A stretch of 64,000 bases of DNA from Chitinophaga filiformis (GCF_900102545.1 NZ_FNBN01000003.1:983461-1047460), one strand, 5' to 3'; positions 44,560 to 55,070 are shown, counted from the stretch's first letter. The notes: generated by a model not told the origin, from the sequence alone. Translations and numbers: made by a program.

Positions 44560-47500
44560 TTAGAAGGTGACATTCAGACCTACTGAGGTAGTTTGTTGCT
44601 GGAAGTAATATTGACCGTTTGAAGAACGTGCTTCAGGATCAATCTTCTCCTTCATATTAGGTGTCCATGTCCACAGGTTTTGTCCGGCAGCATATACACG
44701 CAACTGTTGTATACCTACCCGTTTAGTAAGTTTTGAAGGCAGGGAATAGCCTAGTTCAGCGCTTCTGAGTTTGATATAAGACGCATCTCTTAGCCACCAG
44801 GAAGAAAATCTTGTGTTATAATCTTTAGGTTGTGTGCTGACGCGTGGATATAAGGCGTTTGTATTGGCCGGCGTCCAGTGATCTTTGTAATACAGTTCAC
44901 TGGCGGAACCTTGCTGATCAAAGGGGAATACCAGGTTACCACCTACCGGAAGGCTGATCTGGGTAGCTGCCTGCAGCAGGAAATTGAGATCAAACCCTTT
45001 CCATGATAAAGCAGGGGAGAGGCCAAAGATCATCTGTGGTGTACCATTGGGTCTGCCAATCACCGTCTGGTCATTATCGTCGATAATGCCATCTGGTTTA
45101 CCTGAGGGACCGCTGAGGTCCGCATACTTCAGATCGCCGGGACGTACCGGAGCATCCGGGATAGAAGCAACGCCTGCTTTCAGGGAACCATCTGTGTTGA
45201 AATCAGCGGGTGTAAAATAGCCAAGTGCTTTCAATCCGAATTGTGTGCCGTTTGCGCGTCCTGTCTGACGGCGGTTGGGATTATTGTAAGTGGCATCTGT
45301 TTCAAACACCTGCAGCAGTTTATTTTGTGCATAGGTGAAGTTCGCATTGAGGTCCAGTCGCAAGCCATTGGAAAAAGTATGATTGGTACCAATGCCCAGC
45401 TCAAATCCGTGGTTACTCATAATGGCTGCATTCTGTTCCGTAAGGCCCACACCATATTCTGCAGGTACAGTAACAGTAGGAGGTACCAGCATGTTGGAAC
45501 GCTTTTCATAGAAGTAGTCGGCAGTTACATTGAGTTTACCCTTCCACAAAGCCGCATCTATACCCACATCGGTCTTCTTTGCTCTTTCCCACGTAATGGC
45601 GGTATTAGCCTGCAATACTTCACTGATACCTGCTGTTAGCCTGCCATCGAGCACGGCCGCATTGTTATAGATGGAATAGCCTGTCAGATATTGAAAGGGA
45701 CCTCCGGCCAGGTTGCCGGATTCTCCATAAGAAGCCCTGATCTTCAGTGCATCTACCCAGGCTACATTATCTTTCATGAAGTTTTCACGTGCTATATTCC
45801 AGCCAAGTGAAAATGCGGGGAAGAAACCGTATTTGTGACCAGGCGCGAAGTAATAATGTCCATCATATCTGCCGGATACTTCTGCCAGGTATTTACCGTC
45901 ATAATTGTAACTCAGGCGATATACATAACCTATCTGCCTTTGCTGTGATGATGATCCTCCATTGGAGAGTTCACCCTGTGCAGTACCGCCGCGATCCAGT
46001 TCATCAATGTCAATAGGATAATTGATCCTGCCGCCCGAAAGATCCCAGTATTTCTGAGAGCGTGATTCCAGTACGCCAAGGAAGGTAACATCGTGTTTAC
46101 CGAAGGTATTGTGATAATTAAGATATCCCTGGTAGGTGAATGCTTTATTCTGACTGGTGCTCAGGTTCAGTGTTGGTTTGGAAGGACCAATATAAGTAGG
46201 ATTAAAGGTATACGGAGTAGTTGTAAAATCTGCGCTGTAAGTCAGAATAGGTGTTTTCCATGTTTTAGAATAAGTATTATAGGGATCATAACTGGCCACC
46301 CCTTTTATGCTCAGACCCTTTAAGAATGGCAGTTGCTGTTCAATGCTGAAGGTGGTCATGATCTGTGTATTCTCGTTATGAGAATACCCGCTATGTGCAA
46401 TGGTGCCTACCAGTGAATTGGTGATGTAGCTGCCCCACAGGCCGTTGGAATAGTAGATGGCGGATGTGGGAGGTGTTCTGAATGCCTGGTACATGATCCC
46501 TCCACCAGCAGAGGCATAGCGGTTATTGGGATCGCCACTGCCGGGATCTGAATATCCGGAGTAATTCTGATCTTCTACCCAGCCACTGATGGAAAGGGAT
46601 ACCCGGGTATATTTAGCCGCCTCGATGTCCAGGTTGGCCAGTGCGTTATATTTTTTAAGATTGGTAGTAGAGAATTGTCCTTCCTGACTGGTATACCCTA
46701 ATGCCGCAAAATATTTCATCTTTTCAGTGCCTCCGGATAGTTGCAGGTTATGATTAGTCAGTATTGCATTTCGCTGGATCACATCCCGTAAACCCTGGCT
46801 ATTGGGATACCTGTCACGGTCTGCATCTGACGCGCCATCTACCGTTTTCTTATATCCGGCTATTTGTGCATCTGTGAAAGAGAGGTTGAAGTTATCATTC
46901 CGGTTGGCTTCATTGGTCAGCAATGCATACTGGTACGAGTTTACCATACGGGGCATCCTGGTAGGATTCTGAAAACCCACATAGCCATTATAGGATAGGA
47001 CGGGAGCGCCGGTCTTTCCTTTTTTGGTAGTGACCAGGATCACACCATTCGCGCCTGCAAGGCCATACGGTGCAACAGCAGCGGCATCTTTTAGGATGGT
47101 AACGCTTTCAATGGTAGCAGGGTCCAGCCTTGAAAAGTCTCTGTAAATACCATCTACTACCAGCAACGGATTGGCATTGCCAATGGTGGAAGTACCCCTG
47201 ATCCGTATTCTCGAACCATCCAATCCGGGTTCGCCACTTCCCTGATCTGCAATAAGGCCGGGCATACGGCCTACGAGATTATTGGTCAGATTCACTACCG
47301 GCTTCTGTGCAAAATCTTTTCCTTTCACAGCAGATACTGCCGCAATGCTGGTGGCTTTCAGCTGTGTTCCATAACCCACGACTATTATTTCTCCGAGCGC
47401 GGTAGCATTTTCTTCCAGTTGTACATTTATTGAAGTACGTCCGGCAACCGGTACTTCTTTGGTCATGTAGCCGATAAAAGAGAATACCAGTATACTTTGT

Positions 47501-48060
47501 TCATCAGCCACACTGATAGAGAATTTCCCTTCCTGGTCTGTATTGGTACCATTTAAAGCTCCTTTCAGCCGGATACTGACACCGGGTAGTTTTTCACCCT
47601 TTGCAGAGGTTACCATACCTGTTACTACCAGTTGTTGCTGCTGTAGCGTTTTCTCTGGTACAGGTGCCGGAACAATGAAGATGTAATGATCTTTCTGTTG
47701 ATAGGTAAGGCCGGTACCTGAAAGCAGGATATCCAGTGTGGCAGCTACTGTGCGGGTAGCCGCCGGAAGCTGAAGATGCCCGAACCTGCTTACTTCTGTT
47801 TTCCTGTAGCCGAAACGGAAATTGGTTTTTTGTTCAATCTCCTTTAATGCTGTCTCCAGGCTTTTCCCTGAAATGCCCAGTGAAATGGTGGTTTCGCGGA
47901 TGTCCTGGCCGCTTGTTTCTGCTGCTATCAGCATATTACAGCAGATCAATAATATTGCTAATACTAACGTGGAGCATCTCATAATCCAAATGATGGTTTT
48001 GAGCGGGACAGAACGTTCATAAGGAGGGAACGTGGAGCCCTGACTTACAAAAAAATGCAT
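44560..48060 (-). CDS. SusC/RagA-family TonB-dependent receptor with STN signalling domain
   Basis: About 1166 residues from the ATG at 48060 (MHFFVSQGS); a longer frame starts at 48105. After the hydrophobic signal (LVLAILLICCNML) comes an STN (secretin/TonB N-terminal) domain (about 60-110), a CarboxypepD_reg-like domain (MVTSAKGEKLPGVSIRLKG), a plug starting at IIVVGYGTQ, and a beta-barrel. The STN domain is the signalling module of FecA-type transducers: it talks to the FecR protein encoded upstream, which frees the ECF sigma factor when ligand is bound. It imports the PUL A glycan fragments through the outer membrane with TonB energy. Confidence 0.94.
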   Translation of the reverse strand: MHFFVSQGSTFPPYERSVPLKTIIWIMRCSTLVLAILLICCNMLIAAETSGQDIRETTISLGISGKSLETALKEIEQKTNFRFGYRKTEVSRFGHLQLPAATRTVAATLDILLSGTGLTYQQKDHYIFIVPAPVPEKTLQQQQLVVTGMVTSAKGEKLPGVSIRLKGALNGTNTDQEGKFSISVADEQSILVFSFIGYMTKEVPVAGRTSINVQLEENATALGEIIVVGYGTQLKATSIAAVSAVKGKDFAQKPVVNLTNNLVGRMPGLIADQGSGEPGLDGSRIRIRGTSTIGNANPLLVVDGIYRDFSRLDPATIESVTILKDAAAVAPYGLAGANGVILVTTKKGKTGAPVLSYNGYVGFQNPTRMPRMVNSYQYALLTNEANRNDNFNLSFTDAQIAGYKKTVDGASDADRDRYPNSQGLRDVIQRNAILTNHNLQLSGGTEKMKYFAALGYTSQEGQFSTTNLKKYNALANLDIEAAKYTRVSLSISGWVEDQNYSGYSDPGSGDPNNRYASAGGGIMYQAFRTPPTSAIYYSNGLWGSYITNSLVGTIAHSGYSHNENTQIMTTFSIEQQLPFLKGLSIKGVASYDPYNTYSKTWKTPILTYSADFTTTPYTFNPTYIGPSKPTLNLSTSQNKAFTYQGYLNYHNTFGKHDVTFLGVLESRSQKYWDLSGGRINYPIDIDELDRGGTAQGELSNGGSSSQQRQIGYVYRLSYNYDGKYLAEVSGRYDGHYYFAPGHKYGFFPAFSLGWNIARENFMKDNVAWVDALKIRASYGESGNLAGGPFQYLTGYSIYNNAAVLDGRLTAGISEVLQANTAITWERAKKTDVGIDAALWKGKLNVTADYFYEKRSNMLVPPTVTVPAEYGVGLTEQNAAIMSNHGFELGIGTNHTFSNGLRLDLNANFTYAQNKLLQVFETDATYNNPNRRQTGRANGTQFGLKALGYFTPADFNTDGSLKAGVASIPDAPVRPGDLKYADLSGPSGKPDGIIDDNDQTVIGRPNGTPQMIFGLSPALSWKGFDLNFLLQAATQISLPVGGNLVFPFDQQGSASELYYKDHWTPANTNALYPRVSTQPKDYNTRFSSWWLRDASYIKLRSAELGYSLPSKLTKRVGIQQLRVYAAGQNLWTWTPNMKEKIDPEARSSNGQYYFQQQTTSVGLNVTF

Positions 48061-48147
48061 AGATTTGTTTGGTTTTAATCGGTTTGAACGCTGGTTTAAA
48101 ATCAATTTGGTTGCGGGTACTTGCCTGTACCTGTGATCATTTTTTTA

Positions 48148-49158
48148 TTACCGCTGTGGTTGCCTCCGCAGCGGTTTTTTCTTGCTGATGGTAATGGTAT
48201 TTCCTTCTATGTGGTAGCTAAAGCCATTCAGTTGACAGATCATAGTCATCACTTCCTCAAGGTTTGCTCCCTCCAGGAAGGAGAAGGAGAAACGGGATGT
48301 TTTCAGTTCGGGATCAGCGAATACGATTGCTACATTGTACCATTTGCCTATGGTCACTGCAGCTTCTTCCATGGTCACATTATCCAGTATTAACTCACCT
48401 TTTGTCCAGGCCACCATATTGCCGGTAATGGTATCCCTCAGGGCCACCTGCTTACTTTGCGGATGATATTCCAGGAGCTGGTTAGCCACAATCACACCCA
48501 GCGCAGTATTACCTTCAGCAACGCTCACTTTACCATTTAACACGGCAACTGTGAGCTGCTGGTCGTATGCCTGTATATTAAATGCGGTACCCAGCACTTT
48601 GGTCGTCACATTGCCGGTATGCACGAGGAAAGGTTGATTGTCGCGGTGTATTACATCAAAATATCCCTCACCATGCAGGTACAGTTCCCGTGTGTTGCCT
48701 GTAAAACTGGCGGGATAACGAAGCGTACTACCTGCTTTCAGCCAGACTGTAGAACCGTCTGCCAGCTTCAGTTGCATACGTTGACCCGGAGGGGCAGTCA
48801 ATTCCCTGTAAGCAAGTGGCGCTGTCCGGGAAGGCGTAAACCATAAGTACGCGCCTGCCCCGGTAGCCAACAGCAGTAATATAACTGCTGCGTAGCTTAA
48901 CCAGCGGCGTTTGATATGTATAGGTTGTTGGACAAAACGCGCATTTCCTGTAATCTGCTGATATAATGCCTCTGATTCATCCGGCCTTAATTGCTCTGTG
49001 GAGGGAGTCAATTCTGCCCAGATACGGTCAATTGCCGACTGGAGGGCAGGATCCTCTGTTGCCTCTTCCAGGTACCGCATGAGTTCTTCGTAATCTTCGG
49101 CATTGATAGTATTGTTGACCAGGTAGCCGAGCAGTTGATGTATGCGTTCTTCATTCAC
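48148..49158 (-). CDS. FecR-family anti-sigma/sigma regulator
   Basis: A 336-residue single-pass membrane protein. Residues 1-80 are the cytoplasmic anti-sigma part, about 85-106 the membrane span (WLSYAAVILLLLATGAGAYL), about 120-215 the FecR domain (LADGSTVWLKAGSTLRYP) and about 255-330 the DUF4974 domain, which contacts the STN domain of the receptor. The start is a GTG at 49158. It passes the ligand signal from the SusC receptor to the ECF sigma factor. The SusC gene follows at about 90 bases. Confidence 0.93.
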   Translation of the reverse strand: MNEERIHQLLGYLVNNTINAEDYEELMRYLEEATEDPALQSAIDRIWAELTPSTEQLRPDESEALYQQITGNARFVQQPIHIKRRWLSYAAVILLLLATGAGAYLWFTPSRTAPLAYRELTAPPGQRMQLKLADGSTVWLKAGSTLRYPASFTGNTRELYLHGEGYFDVIHRDNQPFLVHTGNVTTKVLGTAFNIQAYDQQLTVAVLNGKVSVAEGNTALGVIVANQLLEYHPQSKQVALRDTITGNMVAWTKGELILDNVTMEEAAVTIGKWYNVAIVFADPELKTSRFSFSFLEGANLEEVMTMICQLNGFSYHIEGNTITISKKKPLRRQPQR

Positions 49159-49246
49159 GTGAATTACATTTTAATATGCCTTTAAAAAGGTGATATAGTG
49201 CAATACACGCGAGCCTACCTGTTCGGGTAGTCAGTTTTAAAAAAAA

Positions 49247-49837
49247 TTAATAAAACATAGAAAGTAAGAGCGCGGGGAGAAGCACTTCGGTCTTGTCGAA
49301 GCAGGTCCGCAGGGTTTTTAATGCACCTGTGAGATGATATTTTACAGTATGGACGGAGATTTGCATACGGGCAGCAATTTCTTCATAGGTAAGCCCTTCA
49401 AATCTGCTCAGCCGGAAAACCATTTGCTGTTGCAACGGCAATTTATTCAGCATCAGGGTGGTAAGACGTTCGAGGTCGGCACTGAGGATGGCTTCTTCGG
49501 TTTCATTATGTTCCGGGTGCATGGTAAGCCATAGCTTCTTACGGGCAGCCTGTGAGGTGGCTGTTTGCCGTAACATATTCAGCGTCACCCTTCTCGCTAT
49601 TGTAAATAACCAGGGGGCCAGCGGATATTCACCATTCAATTGTAAGCGGTGCTCCCACAGCCGTAACATGGTTTCCTGCACGACTTCCTTGCTTTGTTCC
49701 TTGTTTTTAAAGAACTGATAAGCCAGGCCATAAATCCTTTGGCTGTATTGGTCATATACTTCCCGGAATGCAGATTCATCCCCATCACGCAGGCGCATGA
49801 TCAGATCCCAATCAAAAGATTTTATGACACTTTCCAC
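49247..49837 (-). CDS. ECF RNA polymerase sigma factor of PUL A
   Basis: A 196-residue sigma-70 family protein starting at a GTG. Region 2 (about 28-95) contains EQSKEVVQETMLRLWEHR, and region 4 (about 125-180) has LTYEEIAARMQISVHTVKYH, the DNA-binding helix-turn-helix. It belongs to the Bacteroidota FecI-like group that works with FecR proteins. It most likely drives transcription of the SusC-to-fucosidase genes when the glycan is present. It is encoded 88 bases before fecR. Confidence 0.94.
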   Translation of the reverse strand: MESVIKSFDWDLIMRLRDGDESAFREVYDQYSQRIYGLAYQFFKNKEQSKEVVQETMLRLWEHRLQLNGEYPLAPWLFTIARRVTLNMLRQTATSQAARKKLWLTMHPEHNETEEAILSADLERLTTLMLNKLPLQQQMVFRLSRFEGLTYEEIAARMQISVHTVKYHLTGALKTLRTCFDKTEVLLPALLLSMFY

Positions 49838-50223
49838 TAACCAGGTAATTAATTTAGAAAAACGTGGTATTTGATCCCCCAGAATAATGCTGATGAGTCT
49901 AAGGTAGGGAATTTAATGTCGATTTTTAATCTTTTTTAGTTGGATATAATCTATATCGCTAACCGCCCGGTCGTCCTTCCTGGCCCTACTATCTGGTAAT
50001 ACGACATTCATGAGCCCAATTTTGCTTTTGGACCACAGTGGAAATAAACAACGCCGGATATGATAAGGGTTCCTGTTACCTATTCGGCGTTGTTTATTTC
50101 ATCATTCTATAATATAATGCTTTCAGCAGACTTTATTGATAATTCCCGATCATATGGTATTCCCATAATCTTATAGTTCCGGTTCGGGACTTGTTTTTTT
50201 CGGAATGTGGTTAAAAATAGCTA
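49838..50223. other. Intergenic region between PUL B and PUL A
   Basis: This 386-base stretch contains no convincing gene. It holds the promoter of the PUL A sigma gene, the 3' end of the PUL B transcript and the strong inverted repeat at 50041-50100. Confidence 0.5.
50041..50100. repeat. 16-bp perfect inverted repeat, probable terminator between PULs
   Basis: GAAATAAACAACGCCG (50041-50056) is exactly complementary to 50085-50100, with a 28-base loop. The outer arms are A/T-rich and the inner ends GC-rich, so each strand reads a GC stem followed by T-rich sequence. It is about 125 bases after the GH30 stop codon and could end the PUL B transcript. Confidence 0.6.
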
Positions 50224-51468
50224 TCAGTTTGAGACCAGGGTAGTGATACTGGAAGCAGGCAGGTTGATTCCAAAGGCATTATTTGATATACTAAAGCTGC
50301 TTGCCGCCAGATTGGATGAACTGGTAGTTACATAACGATTGAAGCTGTTGACCGTTACCCCGCTGATGGTAAATGGCTGATAAGTAATGGCAGCATTTGT
50401 ATTAATGGCAACGACGACAATTTTTGATCCGCTTTTATAAGCAGTAGTATAAACACCGGTTGATGGATTTGCTGAGCAGGCAATTTTAGTATACCCGGGA
50501 CGAACGTATCTTGCAAAGTGTGCGATAACATAACCTACTTTAGTGATATTGCTGCTTTCATCTATCGGTCCGTAAAAACGGCGGATATACCACCACACAT
50601 AAGCGGCCCATCCTGCCGTCATACAGTCGTGGATCTCTTTAGCTGCATTCATTGCGTTTGGCCAGTCATTACCACTGATGGAAGAATTGGTATAGTGCTC
50701 AGTCATCCATACTGACTTACCAATGTTGCCTAAGTTATAAGGTGTTTTACCATAAATATGTCCGCTTACAAAAAGGGTTTTCGATTTTGCTGTAGCATTG
50801 CTCAGGTAAGTATTAATGAAAGTCTGGTCCATATTAAATGGCTCGGGGCTCATGATCGGAGCGCCGCAATTGTCGCCCTGGGCGGCTACGAAATTGGCTA
50901 TCTCTGTCGCTGATGCATGCATCCATTCAGATGCCAGGTAATTGGGTTCATTCCATGGCGACAATGCATATACTCCACCTACGGCTTGTGTATATGCTCT
51001 TAGATGCGCGGCATAGTCGGCCCATGCACTGGCTCTCAGATAAAGTCTATCCATCATAGATGAAGGTGCGTTCCAGGCAGTGGCAATTACTTTCGCGCCA
51101 TAACTTTTGGCCGCATCGATAGTGGCTTTTTCAGCCGCGAACTGGCTACTGTTAGGAGGAACCATCACACGCAGAATACTCATGCCGATGCCACTGCTGG
51201 TTGAGAAGGCTTTTGTTCGCTGGTCTGCTGTCAGGTCGCCTATCCAGATTGGAACGCTCATACCTCCAAAACCCTGGATGGTTTGTTGCACGGTATTAGC
51301 GTCAATTGTAGCAGTTGCCAATATGCCAACATCGGCTGCGCTTCCCGCATTATTTAGTTCTTTGCTATCAGGTGTAATGTCTTCCAAATGCCTGGTACAG
51401 GAAGACATGATTAAACAGAGGGAAAGAAATGGCATTGCCAGGTGTTTGAGAGAAAGCGTTGTTTTCAT
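50224..51468 (-). CDS. GH30-family secreted lipoprotein (glucuronoxylanase or related)
   Basis: About 414 residues from the ATG at 51468 (MKTTLSLKHL); an upstream frame adds 26 codons. The lipobox is LIMSSCTRH. The barrel has the GH30 opening TIQGFGGMS, the acid/base glutamate in LSPWNEPNYLA and the nucleophile in VWMTEHYTN, and a beta-sandwich C-terminal domain. The pattern (SPWNEPNY) recalls the GH30 subfamily that cleaves glucuronoxylan, but I cannot fix the subfamily from sequence alone. It is the last gene of PUL B and lies about 190 bases downstream of the GH43 gene. Confidence 0.85.
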   Translation of the reverse strand: MKTTLSLKHLAMPFLSLCLIMSSCTRHLEDITPDSKELNNAGSAADVGILATATIDANTVQQTIQGFGGMSVPIWIGDLTADQRTKAFSTSSGIGMSILRVMVPPNSSQFAAEKATIDAAKSYGAKVIATAWNAPSSMMDRLYLRASAWADYAAHLRAYTQAVGGVYALSPWNEPNYLASEWMHASATEIANFVAAQGDNCGAPIMSPEPFNMDQTFINTYLSNATAKSKTLFVSGHIYGKTPYNLGNIGKSVWMTEHYTNSSISGNDWPNAMNAAKEIHDCMTAGWAAYVWWYIRRFYGPIDESSNITKVGYVIAHFARYVRPGYTKIACSANPSTGVYTTAYKSGSKIVVVAINTNAAITYQPFTISGVTVNSFNRYVTTSSSNLAASSFSISNNAFGINLPASSITTLVSN

Positions 51469-51659
51469 AGTTAATACTGTTAAGTAATAGAATAGGTTTT
51501 TATAAATGGCTGATGATTCCGCATCAGCAAAATGTAAGCGGCGCATAGCACGCTAAATCGGAGGGTTTTCTTTCATGGTTTTTATTTTGAGGGTTTATAA
51601 AATTAAAACGTGGATCATCCGGGTGACTATCGCTCCAGGAGTTTGAGCAGTGTATCAGG

Positions 51660-53237
51660 TTATTTGTTGTTGGATATCTTATTGGTGATATGAAAGAAAT
51701 CAAAATCGGCATATCCACCTGACTGCCTGGTGGCGTAGTTAAATAAACCGAAGCGATATCCCATAAAGTGTGGTATCGTGTAAGACATCTGCAGCATGGC
51801 GCCTATCTGCTTCCAGGATTTCCCGTCAAGGCTATAGTAAAAATAGCCTTTATCAGATCCGTTCCGAAAGTCACAATCCACTTTAAGGTATACGCGCTTT
51901 TGATTTAGGGAGATGCGTTCCTGTTCCACAGGCAATCCCGATTCAGCGCTCACCATTACAACTGACCGGGCGTCTGCCGTTACCTTCACACCAACCCATC
52001 CGTATTTTTTCTGCAACAGTATTAATCCAGCGCAATCACCGTTTTTCATTCCCGACACGTCGACGGCTGTCACACTAGAACATACCGGTCCGAAAGTCCG
52101 TTGTGTAAGCGTATTGCGGGCAAGCATGACAGTCGTATCCACACGGCCGGTGGTGAGCCTCAGGTATCCCGGTCGTTGCGTCAGTGACCAATTGCTGTTG
52201 TCGGGATTGTGATTCCATTGCCATATAAGCGGCAGTGGACGAGCACCAGGTTTCCGGGAGAATTCATCAGAAGCGACGATTCCCGGGTCATAACTTTTGC
52301 CTGCCGGCAGATCCAATGTGTCAGGAACCTGGTTATCTATGCCGGGTATGGGCCATCCGTTATCCCATGTAACAGGAACCAGATAGGGTATTCTGCCTAC
52401 TGCACCAAAATCCCTGAACAGGTACGCATACCATTTTCCGGTGGGCGTACTGACCAATCCGCCCTGGGCCACTCCCTTATCCTGCAGGGCAAGACGCCCT
52501 TCATACGGTCCTGTAATTTTATCTGCACGGTGGATGATTACAGTGCGCATTCCTCCTTTTGGCCAGCAGATGTTAAAGAGATAATACTTCCCGTTGACCT
52601 TGAACAGCTGCGAGCCCTCTGCCGGAAGTCCGATGTCCGGACCGGCCGGGGAACTTGCGTTTTCTATGATCACTTTACTTTCTGCACCCGGCTTTAGACC
52701 TGACAGGTCTTCATTCAGCTCAGCCAGCATGATCCTGCCGCTACCGTAAACCATGTATGCCCGGCCGTCATCATCAAAAAACAGAGAATGGTCATGTAAG
52801 GAAGGTCTGAAAGAAACAGCTTTCCATGGTCCCATTTCGATATTCCTGGTAGAATAGATGTATGTCTTACCTGTGGTGCCAGCAAAAGTGCTTACATAAA
52901 AGACGCCCTTATGATAACGGAGACTACTGGCCCAGGAACCCCTTCCGTATGTACTCTTCCCGTTGTTCAGATTCAACTCGTCAACATCATCGAGGGTATT
53001 GTACGCATAACTGACAATCTTCCAGTTCACAAGATCTGTTGATTTCATAATTGGAACACCGGGGCTCATGTGCATTGTCGTACTGCTCATATAATAGGCG
53101 TTTCCTACCCGTATCATGGACATGTCCGGCACATCGGCATAAATAACAGGATTTCTGGCTTGTTGAGCCCGAAGGCCCTGCGTGGTAAGACCAATCGTCA
53201 GGGCCATCAGGCAATGAGTTACAAATTTATTTTTCAT
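51660..53237 (-). CDS. GH43-family secreted glycosidase (beta-xylosidase or alpha-L-arabinofuranosidase)
   Basis: About 525 residues from the ATG at 53237 (MKNKFVTHCLM). The signal peptide ends at LRAQ. Residues about 28-320 are a GH43 five-bladed propeller: the general-base aspartate in IYADVPDMSMI, a further acidic segment HDHSLFFDDDGRAYMVYG and the acid glutamate in LPAEGSQLFKVNG. The C-terminal part (about 330-520) is a concanavalin-like GH43_C2 domain. Enzymes of this group trim xylose or arabinose from xylans. It follows the SusD gene by 48 bases and fits a xylan-type PUL together with GH30. Confidence 0.9.
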   Translation of the reverse strand: MKNKFVTHCLMALTIGLTTQGLRAQQARNPVIYADVPDMSMIRVGNAYYMSSTTMHMSPGVPIMKSTDLVNWKIVSYAYNTLDDVDELNLNNGKSTYGRGSWASSLRYHKGVFYVSTFAGTTGKTYIYSTRNIEMGPWKAVSFRPSLHDHSLFFDDDGRAYMVYGSGRIMLAELNEDLSGLKPGAESKVIIENASSPAGPDIGLPAEGSQLFKVNGKYYLFNICWPKGGMRTVIIHRADKITGPYEGRLALQDKGVAQGGLVSTPTGKWYAYLFRDFGAVGRIPYLVPVTWDNGWPIPGIDNQVPDTLDLPAGKSYDPGIVASDEFSRKPGARPLPLIWQWNHNPDNSNWSLTQRPGYLRLTTGRVDTTVMLARNTLTQRTFGPVCSSVTAVDVSGMKNGDCAGLILLQKKYGWVGVKVTADARSVVMVSAESGLPVEQERISLNQKRVYLKVDCDFRNGSDKGYFYYSLDGKSWKQIGAMLQMSYTIPHFMGYRFGLFNYATRQSGGYADFDFFHITNKISNNK

Positions 53238-53285
53238 GATAAGGTTTGATGGCAATTGCATATTGCTTTTACTATTTGAATCCGG

Positions 53286-55070
53286 TTAGTTCGCATACCA
53301 TGGGTTCTGCGGAAAGGCCGGTCCTTCAGTGACCAGGTCTATCTGTTGTTGCGGTATAGGCCTCAACATATGTTCCTGTACGATATTGGCTGCTGCTTCA
53401 TCATTGTATTGTTTAACCCTGGCAACAAGTGTTTTCGTACGGGAAAGGTCGTACCACCGGTTACATTCGCCATACAGCTCTCTTGTCCGCTCGTCGAGAA
53501 TAAAGTCCAGCGTTACCTGGGCTGCCGTAATGGTTTGAGCCGCTACTGCTGCGGTATACTGTTCCGGTGTTTGCCCCGGTTTTAGTGCGGCCCTTATTCT
53601 CAATACATTTAACATATCGGCGGCTTGCTGTAATGTACCGCCTCCTTTCAGGGCTGCTTCAGCCGCGATCAGGTACACTTCCGAAAAGCGGAAGAGGATG
53701 TAAGGTCTGTCGGAGTAATCGTTCATATCAGCTCTGGTAGAATCATCCCATTTACGTAAAGAGGGATAAAGCAGGCTGGTATAAGGCACAGTTACGCCGG
53801 CCAGATAATCAGGCTCAAAGATAATGCCCTTGAAAGCAGCCCTTTCGGCAGGCGTTACCATTCTATCTGCCATCCAGATGGCTGTATCAACGCCGTTGAC
53901 AAGTGTGCCCCGTGGTGTAGCTGCGCCGGCAGTACCTTTGGCAGAACCAGGTACACTATTGGATAGCCAGATAGTCTGAAAAGTGCCATCATAGCGTGAG
54001 TCAGTAGCCCTGTTAGCAAAAGCGACATTCAGCACATACCGCATATTAGGCCTTATTCTTTGCCAGGGGCGACCGTTCTGCACATCTCTTACACAAACGT
54101 AGGCGCCTCCGGCATTTGGATAGTTGGCATTGACGGTAGGATAGTTCGGCCGGAAAAAGAAATTCGATTTATTTTCTTTCAGGTTGGAAGCGCCTGTACC
54201 TGTCTGTGAATTCTCACCAAATTTCAGGTCTTTACTATGATCAACAACCATGAGGGTTTCACGTCCATATTCATTACCTTCCAGGAAGCCCTGAGCAAAA
54301 ACAGGCCAGAGATCCAGGCCATATACGCCTTTATTGTCGATAATGCTTTTAGCTGTATTAAAGGCATCAGTGAAATCAGTCGGCTTTGCTGCAGCTGACC
54401 ATCCCCGCCACAAATAGGTTTTCGCCAACAAATAAAGGGCTGTGGCCTTATATGCGGGTTTACCCAGTCCGGGAGCCGGTTGGTCAGGCAACACGGCTGC
54501 GGCATCCTGCAGGTCCTTTATGATCGCATCGTAAACTTCGGCAATGGGGGACCTTGCATCTGCGGTCGTTGCGTCGGTATTAAAAGTGAGATGCAAAGGA
54601 ACATCACCAAAAGTTGTGACCAGGTAGAAATAACAAAATGCCCGGAGGAATTTAGCCTGTGCAAGCAGATGCGCTTTTTTACCTGCATCCATAGCAGCAT
54701 CCGGTCCAAATTGAAGAATGCCGTTGGCGGTGTTAATGTCTATATACATAGAATTCCAGAAGCCGCTGTAATCATTGGTGTTGCTCTTCATCAGCGTTGA
54801 GTAGGTGAAGTTATGCTGAACATCTGCAGCACCGCCTCTGATCATTTCATCGGTTCCACCATTGAACAGTTGTGTAAAGATCTGTGTGCCCCAATGACCT
54901 CGGAAGGAGGAATATATGCCGGCCACACCTCCGTCCAGACCTTCCGGTGTTCTGAAATAAGCGGGATCGATCGTCGCCCGTGGCTGCTCTTCGAGCACTT
55001 TCTTACAAGACGCTCCCGTGAATAGTAATGCAATCATCAACAGCCACGATATTTTTATTTTCAGTTTCAT
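53286..55070 (-). CDS. SusD/RagB-family glycan-binding lipoprotein of PUL B
   Basis: A 594-residue lipoprotein with lipobox LLFTGASCKK. The SusD N-terminal helical region (about 80-230, for example AKFLRAFCYFYLVTTFGDVP) and the C-terminal motifs YILFRFSEVYLIAAEAAL and DERTRELYGECNRWYDLSR identify it. The end MLRPIPQQQIDL is typical. It pairs with the SusC receptor encoded 20 bases upstream. Confidence 0.95.
   Translation of the reverse strand: MKLKIKISWLLMIALLFTGASCKKVLEEQPRATIDPAYFRTPEGLDGGVAGIYSSFRGHWGTQIFTQLFNGGTDEMIRGGAADVQHNFTYSTLMKSNTNDYSGFWNSMYIDINTANGILQFGPDAAMDAGKKAHLLAQAKFLRAFCYFYLVTTFGDVPLHLTFNTDATTADARSPIAEVYDAIIKDLQDAAAVLPDQPAPGLGKPAYKATALYLLAKTYLWRGWSAAAKPTDFTDAFNTAKSIIDNKGVYGLDLWPVFAQGFLEGNEYGRETLMVVDHSKDLKFGENSQTGTGASNLKENKSNFFFRPNYPTVNANYPNAGGAYVCVRDVQNGRPWQRIRPNMRYVLNVAFANRATDSRYDGTFQTIWLSNSVPGSAKGTAGAATPRGTLVNGVDTAIWMADRMVTPAERAAFKGIIFEPDYLAGVTVPYTSLLYPSLRKWDDSTRADMNDYSDRPYILFRFSEVYLIAAEAALKGGGTLQQAADMLNVLRIRAALKPGQTPEQYTAAVAAQTITAAQVTLDFILDERTRELYGECNRWYDLSRTKTLVARVKQYNDEAAANIVQEHMLRPIPQQQIDLVTEGPAFPQNPWYAN

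Noticed and set aside
50160..50215. GTTCCGGTTCGGGAC hairpin followed by a T-run on the plus strand
   Set aside because: No plus-strand gene ends upstream, and the orientation is wrong for the minus-strand GH30 transcript.
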